Assembly (NCBI GenBank): GCA_013290045.1
Contig: JABCYU010000005.1
Span: forward strand, 1-41,707
Reading direction: 5' to 3'
Source: Methanobacteriota archaeon
Lineage (GTDB): Archaea > Thermoplasmatota > Thermoplasmata > Lutacidiplasmatales > UBA184
DNA length: 41,707 nucleotides
The notes under the pieces are model-generated. The model had not been told where the DNA came from and ran no database searches. It worked only from the letters and a program-made list of their open reading frames with translations. A program made the position numbers and the translations under genes. The first letter of the stretch is position 1; every line of letters begins with the position of its first letter. Shown one piece after another: positions 8,976 to 16,456 of the stretch.

Positions 8976-9572
8976 TCAGGTGATCACGAGCGTCAGGACA
9001 CCCGTGAACGCGGCATCCGGAACGTTCACCGAGAACGAGAGCAGCTGCGTCGCGTTCGCCGGGACCGCCAGAGGGACGTTCGCGCCGGTGATGCTGAACC
9101 CGGGCGTCGACGTCGTGACCGAGTGAACCGTGCAGGGGGCGGTGGCGTTGGCCGTGGTGTTGTTGCCGGAGATCTGGTAGGTGAGCTCGACCGTGTCGCC
9201 GCTGCTCGCATTGAACCCGACGTCGGTACTCCCGTCCAGGCCGCAGGCATTGTCCGGCGAGCTGAAGTTGATTCCGGTGACGACCACATCGGGCGAGGTC
9301 GGTAGCAGCACGAAGGCGAGTCCCCCGACCAAGAGGAACGCGACCACCAGCGCGAGGACGATGAGACCCCAGCGCCGACGTTTTGGGGCGGGGGCGGCTG
9401 GAACCGGGGAGCCGGTCCACCCAGTGGGGGCCCCGCTGCTCGGTGGTGGGATCGCCGACGCGCTTGGCAAAGGAGGGCTCGGTCCCCCCACGAGCGGGCT
9501 CCCGCAGTACTGACAGAAGCTCGCCTGCGGGGGGTTTCCGCCTCCGCACTGGGTGCAGAACTTGTCCGTCAT
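8976..9572 (-). CDS. Zinc-ribbon membrane protein with extracellular beta domain
   Basis: The product has 198 residues. The N-terminus carries a CxxC-x(10)-CxxC zinc ribbon (FCTQCGG, then FCQYCGS; residues about 6-24), then a Pro/Ser-rich linker, a basic RRRW stop-transfer flank and one membrane helix (about 72-92). The C-terminal 105 residues are a Thr/Ser/Asn-rich domain with two cysteines and N-x-T sites, predicted to be outside the cell. The layout (cytoplasmic zinc ribbon, single helix, ectodomain) is common for archaeal proteins of unknown function. It is convergent with the beta-helix gene, with a 38-base gap. A minus-strand TATA-like gctaagtag lies near 9598-9606. Confidence 0.75.
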   Translation of the reverse strand: MTDKFCTQCGGGNPPQASFCQYCGSPLVGGPSPPLPSASAIPPPSSGAPTGWTGSPVPAAPAPKRRRWGLIVLALVVAFLLVGGLAFVLLPTSPDVVVTGINFSSPDNACGLDGSTDVGFNASSGDTVELTYQISGNNTTANATAPCTVHSVTTSTPGFSITGANVPLAVPANATQLLSFSVNVPDAAFTGVLTLVIT

Positions 9573-9673
9573 CCGCGGAGCAGAAAATTCGGCTCGCTAC
9601 TTAGCATTGGTCCGCCGCCGGGGGGACCCCCGGCTCTGTCCGATCGCCGCGGCGAGCCGCGACGGGCAGCGCC

Positions 9674-10174
9674 TCACTCACTCGCTGGCACTCGCCGGGG
9701 CACACCGGACGCCACGCGGCCGTCCTCGATCGTGCGCGCGAACGCGCTCAGCGTGCCGAGCATCAGTCCCGCATCCTTTGGATAGACCTCGACGACGCTC
9801 CGGGGCCGACCATCGGCAAAGACGCGGTCGGCGTGATGCCGGATCCCGAACTGGAAGAGCGAGGTGAGGATCGGCCACACCTCGAGACCCTTCTCGGTGA
9901 GCTCATAGTACGGGTGGCGCCGATCCTCCTCGGGAACCACCCGTCGGATCAAGTCCTCCGACACGAGCTGGCGAAGTCGGATGGAGAGGGTCCTCTGCCG
10001 GAGCCCGGGATTCCGGCTCCGGATGAGCCCGAAGCTCGCCTTCGGGAAGAATGCCACGTCCCGGAGGATATTGAGCGTCCACTTCCGACCGAGAGAGCCG
10101 AGGGTCGTTGCGATCGGGCACGCCTCGACCGGAACCGCGGGCGGCGACGGATACGGTCCCAGGCGGTGGCTCAT
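9674..10174 (-). CDS. HxlR-family winged-helix regulator
   Basis: The product has 166 residues. Residues about 18-110 match the HxlR/MarR-like winged helix: CPIATTLGSLGRKWTLNILRD at the start, FGLIRSRNPGLRQRTLSIRLRQL as the recognition region, and DRRHPYYELTEKGLEVWPIL as the wing and last helix. The conserved N-terminal cysteine of HxlR proteins is present. Members respond to redox, aldehydes or other small molecules. The extra C-terminal 50 residues are not diagnostic. A good TATA box stands 28 bases upstream, so the mRNA is probably leaderless. The gene lies downstream of, and in the same direction as, the SRPBCC gene. Confidence 0.88.
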   Translation of the reverse strand: MSHRLGPYPSPPAVPVEACPIATTLGSLGRKWTLNILRDVAFFPKASFGLIRSRNPGLRQRTLSIRLRQLVSEDLIRRVVPEEDRRHPYYELTEKGLEVWPILTSLFQFGIRHHADRVFADGRPRSVVEVYPKDAGLMLGTLSAFARTIEDGRVASGVPRRVPASE

Positions 10175-10197
10175 GGGGCGCTCGAGGGGGCCGACCG

Positions 10198-10206
10198 TCT
10201 ATAACG
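10198..10206 (-). promoter_or_regulatory. TATA box for the HxlR gene
   Basis: Minus-strand cgttataga is centred 28 bases upstream of the ATG at 10174, the usual archaeal promoter spacing. Confidence 0.55.
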
Positions 10207-10264
10207 GCTCGGTCGAGCCCGGGCGTGGGCCCCCTCGAGAGCGGCGGCGATGGATTCCCCCCGC

Positions 10265-10705
10265 CTACTTCTTCGCGGCGAGCTTCTTGATCGACGCGTT
10301 GTCCTCGTTGTAGGCCTCTTCGAGGGAGGCCATGACCATCGATTCGAGCTGGGCCGGTGGGATCATCTTCGAGTGGAAGTCGCCGATTACGTTGACGCCG
10401 GTCTTCGCCCCGTTCGGCTTGTAGTAGAAGATGAACTTCGAACCGGCAAGCGGCCCCTCGACCGAATGCACCATCATCGCGACCGGCGGGAATGTCGTCA
10501 CGCGATTGACGACCTTGACCCAATTGCCTTGGACGTTCTGCTCCCAGCTGAGCCTCATCCACCCGTCCTTCTCCGGTGCCCCCTCGATGTTCCGGCGGTT
10601 CGCATGGGACTGACCGTGGTCGTCCGGGGAGTCAATGAACTTCCAAACGATGTCGATCGGCGCGTCGAACTGGCTTCCGAGGTCCTCGATATGGGCCATG
10701 GTCAT
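10265..10705 (-). CDS. SRPBCC/START-like ligand-binding protein
   Basis: The product has 146 residues; a second ATG at 10699 is an equally plausible start. The opening IEDLGSQFDAPIDIVWKFIDSP and later strands (GWMRLSWEQ, FPPVAMMVHSVEGPLAGSKFIFYY) with a long C-terminal helix (LESMVMASLEEAYNEDNASIKKL) are the helix-grip pattern of SRPBCC (Bet v1/AHA1-like) proteins. Such proteins bind hydrophobic ligands or act as cyclases or chaperone partners. No catalytic motif is apparent. Its lysine-rich end (KKLAAKK) is probably exposed. A minus-strand TATA-like element lies near 10743-10751. Confidence 0.78.
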   Translation of the reverse strand: MTMAHIEDLGSQFDAPIDIVWKFIDSPDDHGQSHANRRNIEGAPEKDGWMRLSWEQNVQGNWVKVVNRVTTFPPVAMMVHSVEGPLAGSKFIFYYKPNGAKTGVNVIGDFHSKMIPPAQLESMVMASLEEAYNEDNASIKKLAAKK

Positions 10706-10823
10706 GGATGGTCCAAGGGCTACTTGAGCCGGGACGGAACGAAAAGATACCAGCGAGGGGGCTCATCCTGGCGGAAGGGGCCGACGCGCCGCCGAGGAGT
10801 GGGCCCGCTTGTTGGGGTGCTCG

Positions 10824-11615
10824 ATGGCTTTATCGGGAGCCCGGCCCGCTCAGGGCTTCGTGAAGATTCTTGGTTCGCTGTTCGGACCCTGTCTCCTACT
10901 GCTCCTCGTCACCGTGGTCCCAACAGCGGCCGCCTCGGGTACGCTGGTCGGCACGGCGACCTCGTGCAGCCAGCTCACCGCGTGCTATTTCGTCCTGAAC
11001 GGCACGGCCGGGAACGGCTACGCCTCCACCAGCAGTTTCGGCTACATCGCGTTTCGCCTTCCGGGCGAGACCAACATCACGTTCGGGACCTACTCGGCGA
11101 CCGTCGTCAACCGATCCGGCGCGATCGACCACGTGCAAGGGACCTCGTTCGGGATCGACGCGAACACCGGGAGGGTGGTCCTCGGCTCGACCGACGTCTA
11201 CGTGAACGCCACCGCGCACTGCAGCCACAACGGCTGCGGGTACACGTACAAGCTGGTGAGCGGGTCGATTTCGCTCCGCGTTACGAACTACGACGGGACC
11301 CGGGTGGCGGTGTCGTGCAGCCCGCAGCACTTCGGGGCCGGCGGCTCGACCCATTGCACTGCCCAGGTCACGGATCTGGCCAACAACTCGACCGTGCCGT
11401 CCGGCACCGTGTCGTTCTCCACCTATTCCGGGGCGGGGTCGGTTGGCAAGTTCTCGAACCACGGAGTGTGCACCCTCGCCTCCGGTAGCTGCATAGTGAA
11501 GTTCACGGCCTACGACAACACCGTCGGGTCGTTCCAGATCATCGCCATCTATCACGGGCTCCACTCGTTCTACAAGAGCCAGGGCAGCGGCTCGATCGCG
11601 GTCTCGGGAAACTGA
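10824..11615 (+). CDS. Secreted beta-rich protein with Ig-like C-terminal domain
   Basis: The product has 263 residues from the ATG at 10824; a TTG at 10809 would add five residues. A signal peptide (LGSLFGPCLLLLLVTVVPTAAA) is followed by a Ser/Thr/Gly-rich domain with paired cysteines (ATSCSQLTACY, HCSHNGCGY), then a domain resembling a bacterial/archaeal Ig-like fold (VSCSPQHFGAGGSTHCTAQVTDL and VPSGTVSFSTYSG, ending in HSFYKSQGS). There is no C-terminal anchor, so it is probably released or attached through another protein. The cysteines are evenly paired, suggesting disulfides outside the cell. Function is not recognised. Confidence 0.7.
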   Translation: MALSGARPAQGFVKILGSLFGPCLLLLLVTVVPTAAASGTLVGTATSCSQLTACYFVLNGTAGNGYASTSSFGYIAFRLPGETNITFGTYSATVVNRSGAIDHVQGTSFGIDANTGRVVLGSTDVYVNATAHCSHNGCGYTYKLVSGSISLRVTNYDGTRVAVSCSPQHFGAGGSTHCTAQVTDLANNSTVPSGTVSFSTYSGAGSVGKFSNHGVCTLASGSCIVKFTAYDNTVGSFQIIAIYHGLHSFYKSQGSGSIAVSGN

Positions 11616-11849
11616 GCCAACGGGCCGCGCTCCTTTCGGGGGTCCGAGCCTGCCCTACGGCGGGATGATCCGAATCGGAAGGGCGCGATGATCGCCCGCC
11701 CGAATCCGGGACCACGCGTCGACCGATGGAGGACGCCGGGGCGGTCGCGAGGGCCGTGCGACGGTTAGCGGGCCAGTTGGGCCTGACCCGGCCGCCGCCT
11801 ACGACGTCGCCCCGGGAAGGCGAGCCCCCAGCGCGGAGAAGGCGCGGGA

Positions 11850-12563
11850 CTAGCTGGTCGAACCGCTCGCAGGCACTTCGGTCCGGAGAGAGCGGCGTGA
11901 GAGGACCGACTCGAGGGCCATCTCCGCCGTAGGCAGGGGGGCCGGCGGCTCCGTCGCCAGGACTCGGAAGAGCTCCGCGACCAGATCCTCGGCCGAGGCG
12001 CATTCGTCGGCGAGGTAGGCGACCCGCACCCCGTATGACCCGACGTCCTGCCGCAATTGCTGACAGAGGGCGTCGATCGCGGCGCTTCCGACGGCCTGAC
12101 CGGCGAGCTTGCCAAACGGATCGGTCCGACCCGGGCCCGCCGTCGCCAGTATGGTCCCCCGGCCCTGGTAGGCCATCTCACTGCTCGCGGCGGCCATGGT
12201 GACGAAATTCGAGAGAACCCGGGTGAACGTCGTCGCGGCGAACTGCTCGCCCGTGAGGTTGCACAGGCGTACCGGGCCTTCCATCCCCAAGAACGCCAGG
12301 TTGAGGGTGACATCGACGCTCCCGTGCTGGGTGCTGACCTGGTGTAGGTGCTCGGAGACCGATTTCGGATCCAGCGGGTCGACTTGGGCGACCAGCGCGG
12401 TGCCCCCCGCGGCGACGATCTCATCGGCGAGTGGCTGAAGCCTCTCAGCCGTGCGACCGGCCAGGTAGACCGTCGCACCCGCGTCCGCGAAGGCCCGCGC
12501 GACGAAGGCCCCAGTGGGGTTGTTGGCGCCGTATAGGACCGCACTCTTTCCGTGAAGCTGCAT
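11850..12563 (-). CDS. Atypical short-chain dehydrogenase/reductase (SDR)
   Basis: The product has 237 residues. The Rossmann start is KSAVLYGANNPTGAFVARAF, a variant of TGxxxGxG, followed by TVYLAGRTAERLQPLADEI (the dinucleotide-specificity region) and the NxA-like NLAFLGM strand. The usual catalytic Ser-Tyr-Lys set is not clear: where Y-x-x-x-K is expected the sequence reads FGKLAGQAVGSAAIDAL, so the enzyme may be inactive or use other residues. Similar divergent SDRs are found next to regulators. It is monocistronic with a TATA-like element near 12597-12606 on the minus strand and a strong palindrome just upstream (12615-12630). Confidence 0.78.
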   Translation of the reverse strand: MQLHGKSAVLYGANNPTGAFVARAFADAGATVYLAGRTAERLQPLADEIVAAGGTALVAQVDPLDPKSVSEHLHQVSTQHGSVDVTLNLAFLGMEGPVRLCNLTGEQFAATTFTRVLSNFVTMAAASSEMAYQGRGTILATAGPGRTDPFGKLAGQAVGSAAIDALCQQLRQDVGSYGVRVAYLADECASAEDLVAELFRVLATEPPAPLPTAEMALESVLSRRSLRTEVPASGSTS

Positions 12564-12614
12564 GTGGCTCTCTCCGAGCCAACCAAGGGGGATCCCCTAC
12601 TTAACCAAGATGAC

Positions 12615-12630
12615 TTTTAGGTTCCTAAAA
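12615..12630. promoter_or_regulatory. Inverted repeat TTTTAGGTTCCTAAAA upstream of the SDR gene
   Basis: Two 7-base arms (TTTTAGG and CCTAAAA) are perfect complements around a 2-base centre. The repeat lies 52-67 bases upstream of the SDR start and just beyond its TATA-like element. The size and AT-rich symmetry in a GC-rich genome fit a dimeric repressor or activator site; the regulator is unknown (the HxlR protein at 9.7-10.2 kb is one candidate). Confidence 0.5.
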
Positions 12631-12767
12631 CAGTTTTGATATGCCGGATTAGGTACTAATATTGCGGAGATTGAGCCCGGCGGTCCGGCGAAGAAATGCG
12701 GTGGCAAGCCCGCGCCTTTCCCATGAACTCCCTCGGTGGCTCGGAATCGCCGTCCCGGGGGCGGCCC

Positions 12768-13043
12768 TCATTCGATGCTCTGAAGCCGAATCAGGGGATC
12801 CTGGTGAGGACCAAGGGACCGACGACGAACATTGCCCTCGAGAGTCGAGGAGCGGGCAGCTCGCCGGACGGGGGCGCTGGCTACCCCCGGTTCGATCGTC
12901 AGAGTCGAGCCCCGGACGTACGTCTTCAACGTCTGACCATCGACCCAGCCCAGCCGCTGGATCTCCTTCGGGGCGATGGAGAGAATCCACCGGTAGTAGG
13001 TGCGACCCCGATAGACCCGGTTGACCACCTTTCTTGCGCGCAT
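12768..13043 (-). CDS. AbrB/SpoVT-domain DNA-binding protein
   Basis: The product has 91 residues. Residues about 8-55 match a SpoVT/AbrB (MazE-like) swapped-hairpin domain: GRTYYRWILSIAPKEIQRLG followed by VDGQTLKTYVRGSTLTIEP. The C-terminal 35 residues are basic and probably disordered. There is no toxin gene immediately downstream on the same strand, so it is more likely a stand-alone regulator than an antitoxin. It is divergent from the M29-like peptidase gene across 79 bases that contain two promoters and inverted repeats, which suggests control of itself and of the peptidase. Confidence 0.72.
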   Translation of the reverse strand: MRARKVVNRVYRGRTYYRWILSIAPKEIQRLGWVDGQTLKTYVRGSTLTIEPGVASAPVRRAARSSTLEGNVRRRSLGPHQDPLIRLQSIE

Positions 13044-13054
13044 CGCCGTCCCTG

Positions 13055-13079
13055 TAGCAACGCATGCGTTAGATTGCTA
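13055..13079. promoter_or_regulatory. Nested inverted repeats between divergent AbrB and peptidase genes
   Basis: The outer arms TAGCAA (13055-13060) and TTGCTA (13074-13079) are perfect complements, and AACGCATGCGTT (13059-13070) is a perfect 12-bp palindrome within them. The block overlaps the expected transcription start of the AbrB gene, a natural place for an autoregulatory operator. Confidence 0.5.
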
Positions 13080-13087
13080 AATATCCT
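13077..13087 (-). promoter_or_regulatory. TATA-like element for the AbrB gene
   Basis: Minus-strand ggatatttagc lies about 35-44 bases upstream of the AbrB ATG at 13043. This implies a short leader of about 10-15 bases whose start would fall inside the inverted repeats at 13055-13079. Confidence 0.4.
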
Positions 13088-13092
13088 TCGGA

Positions 13093-13100
13093 TTATATAG
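13093..13100 (+). promoter_or_regulatory. TATA box for the M29-like peptidase
   Basis: The sequence ttatatag is centred 26 bases before the ATG at 13123, fitting a leaderless mRNA. Confidence 0.6.
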
Positions 13101-13122
13101 TCTGGCTAGCCTAGGGATTTCC

Positions 13123-14262
13123 ATGCTGCCCGAGTATCCGGAGTCGATCCGTCGGGCCTTCGCTCGGAACGTCCTCCGGAACTCCCTTTTGTTGCGCCGC
13201 GGCGAGAATCTGCTCGTCGAAACCTGGAGTGGGACGCAGACCTGGGCGGAGAGCCTCGTCCTCGAAGCCCGAATTCTCGGCGCCCGTCCGATGTTGGTGG
13301 TCGAAGACGAAAGCACCTACTGGAGGGGAGTGGAAGAGGCGCCGGCCTCCCATCTAGGCCAGGTCGGGTCCCATGAGTGGGCCGCGTTGAAGGCCTGTGA
13401 CGCCCACGTGTACCTTTGGGGGCCGTACGACACGACCCGGGAGGAGGCGCTCCCATCGTCGGTCCAGAGTCGGATCATGGCCAACGACCACGAGTGGTTC
13501 CGCCTGGTGCAACGTTCCGGGATCCGCTCGATCCGTTGGGACCTGGGACGGACGAGCGAGGTCTGGGCTCACCGATACGGCGTCGACCTGGCGAAGTGGA
13601 GGTCGGAGCTCATCGAGGGAGCGACGATCGACCCCCGACCCATGCGACGTGACGGCCGACACCTCGCGGAGAAGTTCCGGACCGCCAAGTCCGTTCATAT
13701 CACCCACAAGAACGGAACCGACCTGACGCTCCGACTCGCCGGGCGGCGCGCCCGTGTCGACGACGGGGTACTCGACGAGGACGACGTGCGAGCCGGGAAC
13801 GTCGTGCAGGTCATCCCGAGCGGCGTCACGGTCGTCACCGTCGACGAGCGGTTCGCCGATGGGACCTTCATCAGCGAAGGACCTGGCGGCGTCGCATTCT
13901 CGGAGAACCATAACCAGATCCCACTGAGCGGCGCCCGGTGGAGCTTCCGAAATGGCAAGCTGACCGACTACTCGTTCGAGCAAGGGGAGTCGGATTTCCG
14001 CAAGGCCTACCGGGCCGCTGGCCCTGGGAAGGAACGTCCCGGCCTGATCTCGGTCGGATTGAATCCCTCCACCACATCGATCCCGTTGCTCTTCGACCAG
14101 GAACGTGGGGTCATCTCCTTGACCGTCGGTCGGAATTCCGAGATGGGAGGGCACACCCGGGGCCCACGGTTCGTGGCGTATTCGCCGATTCGCAAAGCCG
14201 ACCTCGCCCTGGACGGAACCCCGGTTCTCCGCAACGGCGAGCTCGTCGGCGTTCGCGACTGA
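13123..14262 (+). CDS. M29-like aminopeptidase family protein, metal ligands unclear
   Basis: The product has 379 residues, the usual size of M29 (AmpS/AmpT/PepS) aminopeptidases. The N-terminal half fits the family: NVLRNSLLLRRGENLLVETW, an alpha/beta segment (LVLEARILGARPMLVVEDE), then WGPYDTTREEALPSSV, and in the middle the strand KNGTDLTLRLAGRRARVDDG. In the C-terminal catalytic half, the expected positions of several metal ligands are not recognisable: the usual final H-x-D is replaced by PRFVAYSP and the ELGIGTN-like segment reads LISVGLNPS. It may be a divergent or non-catalytic homologue. It is transcribed divergently from the AbrB gene. Confidence 0.72.
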   Translation: MLPEYPESIRRAFARNVLRNSLLLRRGENLLVETWSGTQTWAESLVLEARILGARPMLVVEDESTYWRGVEEAPASHLGQVGSHEWAALKACDAHVYLWGPYDTTREEALPSSVQSRIMANDHEWFRLVQRSGIRSIRWDLGRTSEVWAHRYGVDLAKWRSELIEGATIDPRPMRRDGRHLAEKFRTAKSVHITHKNGTDLTLRLAGRRARVDDGVLDEDDVRAGNVVQVIPSGVTVVTVDERFADGTFISEGPGGVAFSENHNQIPLSGARWSFRNGKLTDYSFEQGESDFRKAYRAAGPGKERPGLISVGLNPSTTSIPLLFDQERGVISLTVGRNSEMGGHTRGPRFVAYSPIRKADLALDGTPVLRNGELVGVRD

Positions 14263-14400
14263 TCCGGCGGGTTGCGAGTGGTCGCGGAGGGAGGAAAACC
14301 CATTCTCGACACCCGCGAACCCGGAATGAGGCCTAGTCTTGCTACGGCTCGCCTCCGAGGGACAAGCCCGGACGACTCCGATGGTGTCCGTTCGAGCACG

Positions 14401-14628
14401 ATGGAGTTCGAGGCGACCGTCCAGAGGGTGGAAGGTTCTCTCGTCATCTCCATTCCGGACCGGATCGTGGAGCAGACGGGGACCCGCCCCGGGAAGCGGA
14501 TTCGCGTCGTCCTCCCAGGACCAGTCGATGAAGGGAAGCTCCAGGGGGGGTTCACTCGTGGGAGGCGACGACGAAGGGACATCGACGGGCCCCCTCCGAG
14601 GAAGAGTGAGGTTCTTCCTGCATGGTAA
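14401..14628 (+). pseudogene. Decayed VapB-type AbrB antitoxin (paralogue of 19248-19466)
   Basis: The frame encodes 75 residues. The first 45 (MEFEATVQRVEGSLVISIPD, then the stretch from RIVEQTG to VVLPGPVDEGKL) closely parallel the intact VapB at 19248. After KLQGG the two diverge because this copy has one base less between the DWSKL-equivalent codons and the toxin start; the nucleotide similarity (atcgacgggc against atccgacggg) continues in another frame, and the ancestral TGA is bypassed. The vapC start ATG that should overlap the stop is AGG here. The N-terminal domain could still bind DNA if expressed, but as part of a TA pair it is broken. Confidence 0.7.
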
Positions 14629-14660
14629 CGCCTAGTACGGGTTGGCGAGGGTGGACCGGG
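14608..14660 (+). pseudogene. Remnant of the vapC 5' end
   Basis: Directly after the vapB remnant the sequence translates as RFFLHGNA-stop-YGLAR, matching MFFLDSYAITEMAR of the intact VapC at 19466 codon by codon. The start codon ATG has become AGG, the catalytic Asp5 has become His, and the ninth codon is TAG. Similarity ends near 14660. The matching 3' part of vapC reappears at 15992, beyond the hydrolase gene. Confidence 0.6.
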
Positions 14661-14755
14661 CGAGCCGACGTGCTCGCTCCGGCGATTGCCGGCTCGAGCC
14701 ATCTGCTACGAACGGGATTCCGGCGCCGTCGGGATGCTCCATGCGGGTTCGGACC

Positions 14756-15610
14756 ATGAATGCCCACACTCCCACGGATCTGACGCTCGGGTCCGAACGC
14801 GCCGGGGTCCCCCGCTGGAGCGCGGTGGAGCAGGGCGTCGGGCGACCGGTCGTCTTCCTGCACGGATATCCGTTGAATCATCTCATGTGGGAGCCCCAGC
14901 TGCGCCCACTCTCCCTAGGGAACCACATCATCCTGTTGGACCTTCCGGGGTACGGGCTGGCCCGGGACCGACCGGTTCCCGAGGGTTTCTGGCCGTACGT
15001 CGACGACGTCGGGCGGACCCTGGTAGCTCACCTCACCGGCCCGGCGGTGGTGGTCGGTCACTCCTTCGGCGGCTACCTGGTCCAAGGCTTGTACCACAAA
15101 TTCCCAGAGCTCTTCGCGGCGATGGTACTGGCGGATACCCGGTCCGACCCCGACACCCCGAAGGCGCGGGAGGCTCGCCTCTCCACGGCCGCTCGACTGG
15201 AAGACCCCAGTGAGCATCTGAACGAGGATGAGGTAGTGCGGGGCCTTTTGGCGCCGGCGACCTGGGCGGAGGGAGGCGCGGTGGTCGAGCGAGTGCGTAC
15301 GATGGTCCGGGAAGCCCCCTCGCCGACCCTCGTCCGCACTCTCCGTGCGATCGCAGATCGACCCGATCTGGGTCCCATCCTACCGACGATCGACATTCCG
15401 ACGCTGGTGATCTGGGGAACGGAGGACCAGCTCATCCCGCCGGCCCAAAGCGAAGCGATGGCGCGGCGGATCCGTGGAAGCACGGAGCTCCCGGTTCCGG
15501 ATGCCGGACACCTCCCGTCCCTGGAAGCCCCCGAGCCGTGCAACGATGCGTTGCGACGTCTGTTGGACCGTCTGCCGCCGTGGGGGTCTCCCGAAGGATC
15601 GAATCGCTGA
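14756..15610 (+). CDS. Alpha/beta hydrolase
   Basis: The product has 284 residues from the ATG at 14756 (ATG at 14741 adds five). It has all the landmarks of the family: an oxyanion-hole strand (VVFLHGYPLNHLMW), LLDLPGYGLARD, the nucleophile elbow VVGHSFGGYL, the acid strand LVIWGTEDQLIPPAQ and the catalytic His in PDAGHLPSLEAP. This layout is shared by lipases, haloperoxidase-like enzymes and carboxylesterases; substrate cannot be predicted. The gene lies between the 5' and 3' remnants of a second vapC, so it seems to have been inserted into a toxin-antitoxin cassette, or brought in by rearrangement. Confidence 0.88.
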   Translation: MNAHTPTDLTLGSERAGVPRWSAVEQGVGRPVVFLHGYPLNHLMWEPQLRPLSLGNHIILLDLPGYGLARDRPVPEGFWPYVDDVGRTLVAHLTGPAVVVGHSFGGYLVQGLYHKFPELFAAMVLADTRSDPDTPKAREARLSTAARLEDPSEHLNEDEVVRGLLAPATWAEGGAVVERVRTMVREAPSPTLVRTLRAIADRPDLGPILPTIDIPTLVIWGTEDQLIPPAQSEAMARRIRGSTELPVPDAGHLPSLEAPEPCNDALRRLLDRLPPWGSPEGSNR

Positions 15611-15991
15611 CAGGCCCCCACGCGCCGCTCGTGGTCTCGTGAAACGCGCCCGAAGCTCGAAGCCCGATACGAGGGGACCCGGTAGGCCCCGGTCCGCTGA
15701 CCCGTCGAGACGTTCCCCCTCCCGGCGGCCGTCAACCGCCCCCGCGACCCCAAGGGCGATCTCGAGGTGGCTCCGTTCGTCGTGCCGTACCGAAGCTCCA
15801 TCGGTTGGGAGGGGCGGGCCGGGCGGGTGATGCCGGAGTGCGTGGGCGACCTTCTTCCAGAGCTCCGGGAGGGGGCGACCTCGGGCACTCGGTGGGCGGG
15901 CCGATGGGCGTGCTCGGGTCCCGCCGGCCAGCCTACCCGCGCCCCCGTGCTCATCGCGGGATGGCCTCCGTCGATCCGAGTCCGCTGCGCC
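15611..15991. other. Non-coding stretch after the hydrolase
   Basis: I see no convincing gene, repeat or RNA in these 381 bases. The open frames are GC-driven and lack recognisable domains. It links the hydrolase stop to the 3' part of the vapC remnant and is probably insertion or decay debris. Confidence 0.5.
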
Positions 15992-16305
15992 AACCCCTCA
16001 TCGAGCTGGAGCCTCCCACCCATCACAGCCCGTGCGGATCTGATGGAAATCCAGTTGGTGCTCGCTCCGCAGGGCGACGAGAATCTTGCGCGGGAGGCCC
16101 TTTCATCCCTCGGGCCGAAAGCCATCGAGCTCTCACGGGAACTCATCCCCAGGTCGCCCGACTTCGGCACCATCGGCTCGGCGCCACCGGTAGACGTTTC
16201 TCTTACGTTGATGCGCCCGGGTATCCGTACGGCGGCGAGAATCGGTACCCGCTCCTGACCGAAGCGCACGAGTTCGAGGGACTCACCGACGTGGCGTTCG
16301 TGGGC
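15992..16305 (+). pseudogene. Remnant of the vapC 3' part (PIN domain), frameshifted
   Basis: Two overlapping frames match the intact VapC at 19466. The first reads APQGDENLAREALSSLGPK and continues AIELSRELIP, against AQQGDEDLARDALQALGPK and AIELPLELIP. After about 16150-16180 the match moves to another frame: ATGRRFSYVDAPGY and EAHEFEGLTDVAFV, against ATGRRFSYVDALGY and GAHEFEGLPDVEFV. One base is missing relative to the intact gene between the two blocks. Similarity to the 3' flank of the intact vapC also continues (gtcgggagtc). With the piece at 14608, this accounts for nearly the whole toxin gene. Confidence 0.75.
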
Positions 16306-16372
16306 GAGGTCGGGAGTCCCGGCCGACGGTCCGCGAGACCGGAGATCCCGATCGACTTCTGCGGTCCGAGGG

Positions 16373-16424
16373 GGTGACTGCTCCGGGCGGGAGTCAGCCC
16401 CAAAGTCTGCAGGTTTGAACCCAA
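16373..16424. repeat. tRNA-Glu 3'-end repeat, copy 0 (degenerate)
   Basis: Bases 16373-16393 match the tRNA-Glu 3'-end repeat ggtgattgctcccggcggga with two substitutions. After gggag come 19 unrelated bases and then gtttgaacccaa (16413-16424), again like the tRNA T-arm complement. It lies about 70 bases after the vapC remnant, the same place as the tRNA copy after the intact vapC. I read it as an old attachment-site-like boundary. Confidence 0.65.
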
Positions 16425-16456
16425 TCCGGCCGCCGCCTCTCCTCGCGAGCGACGGG

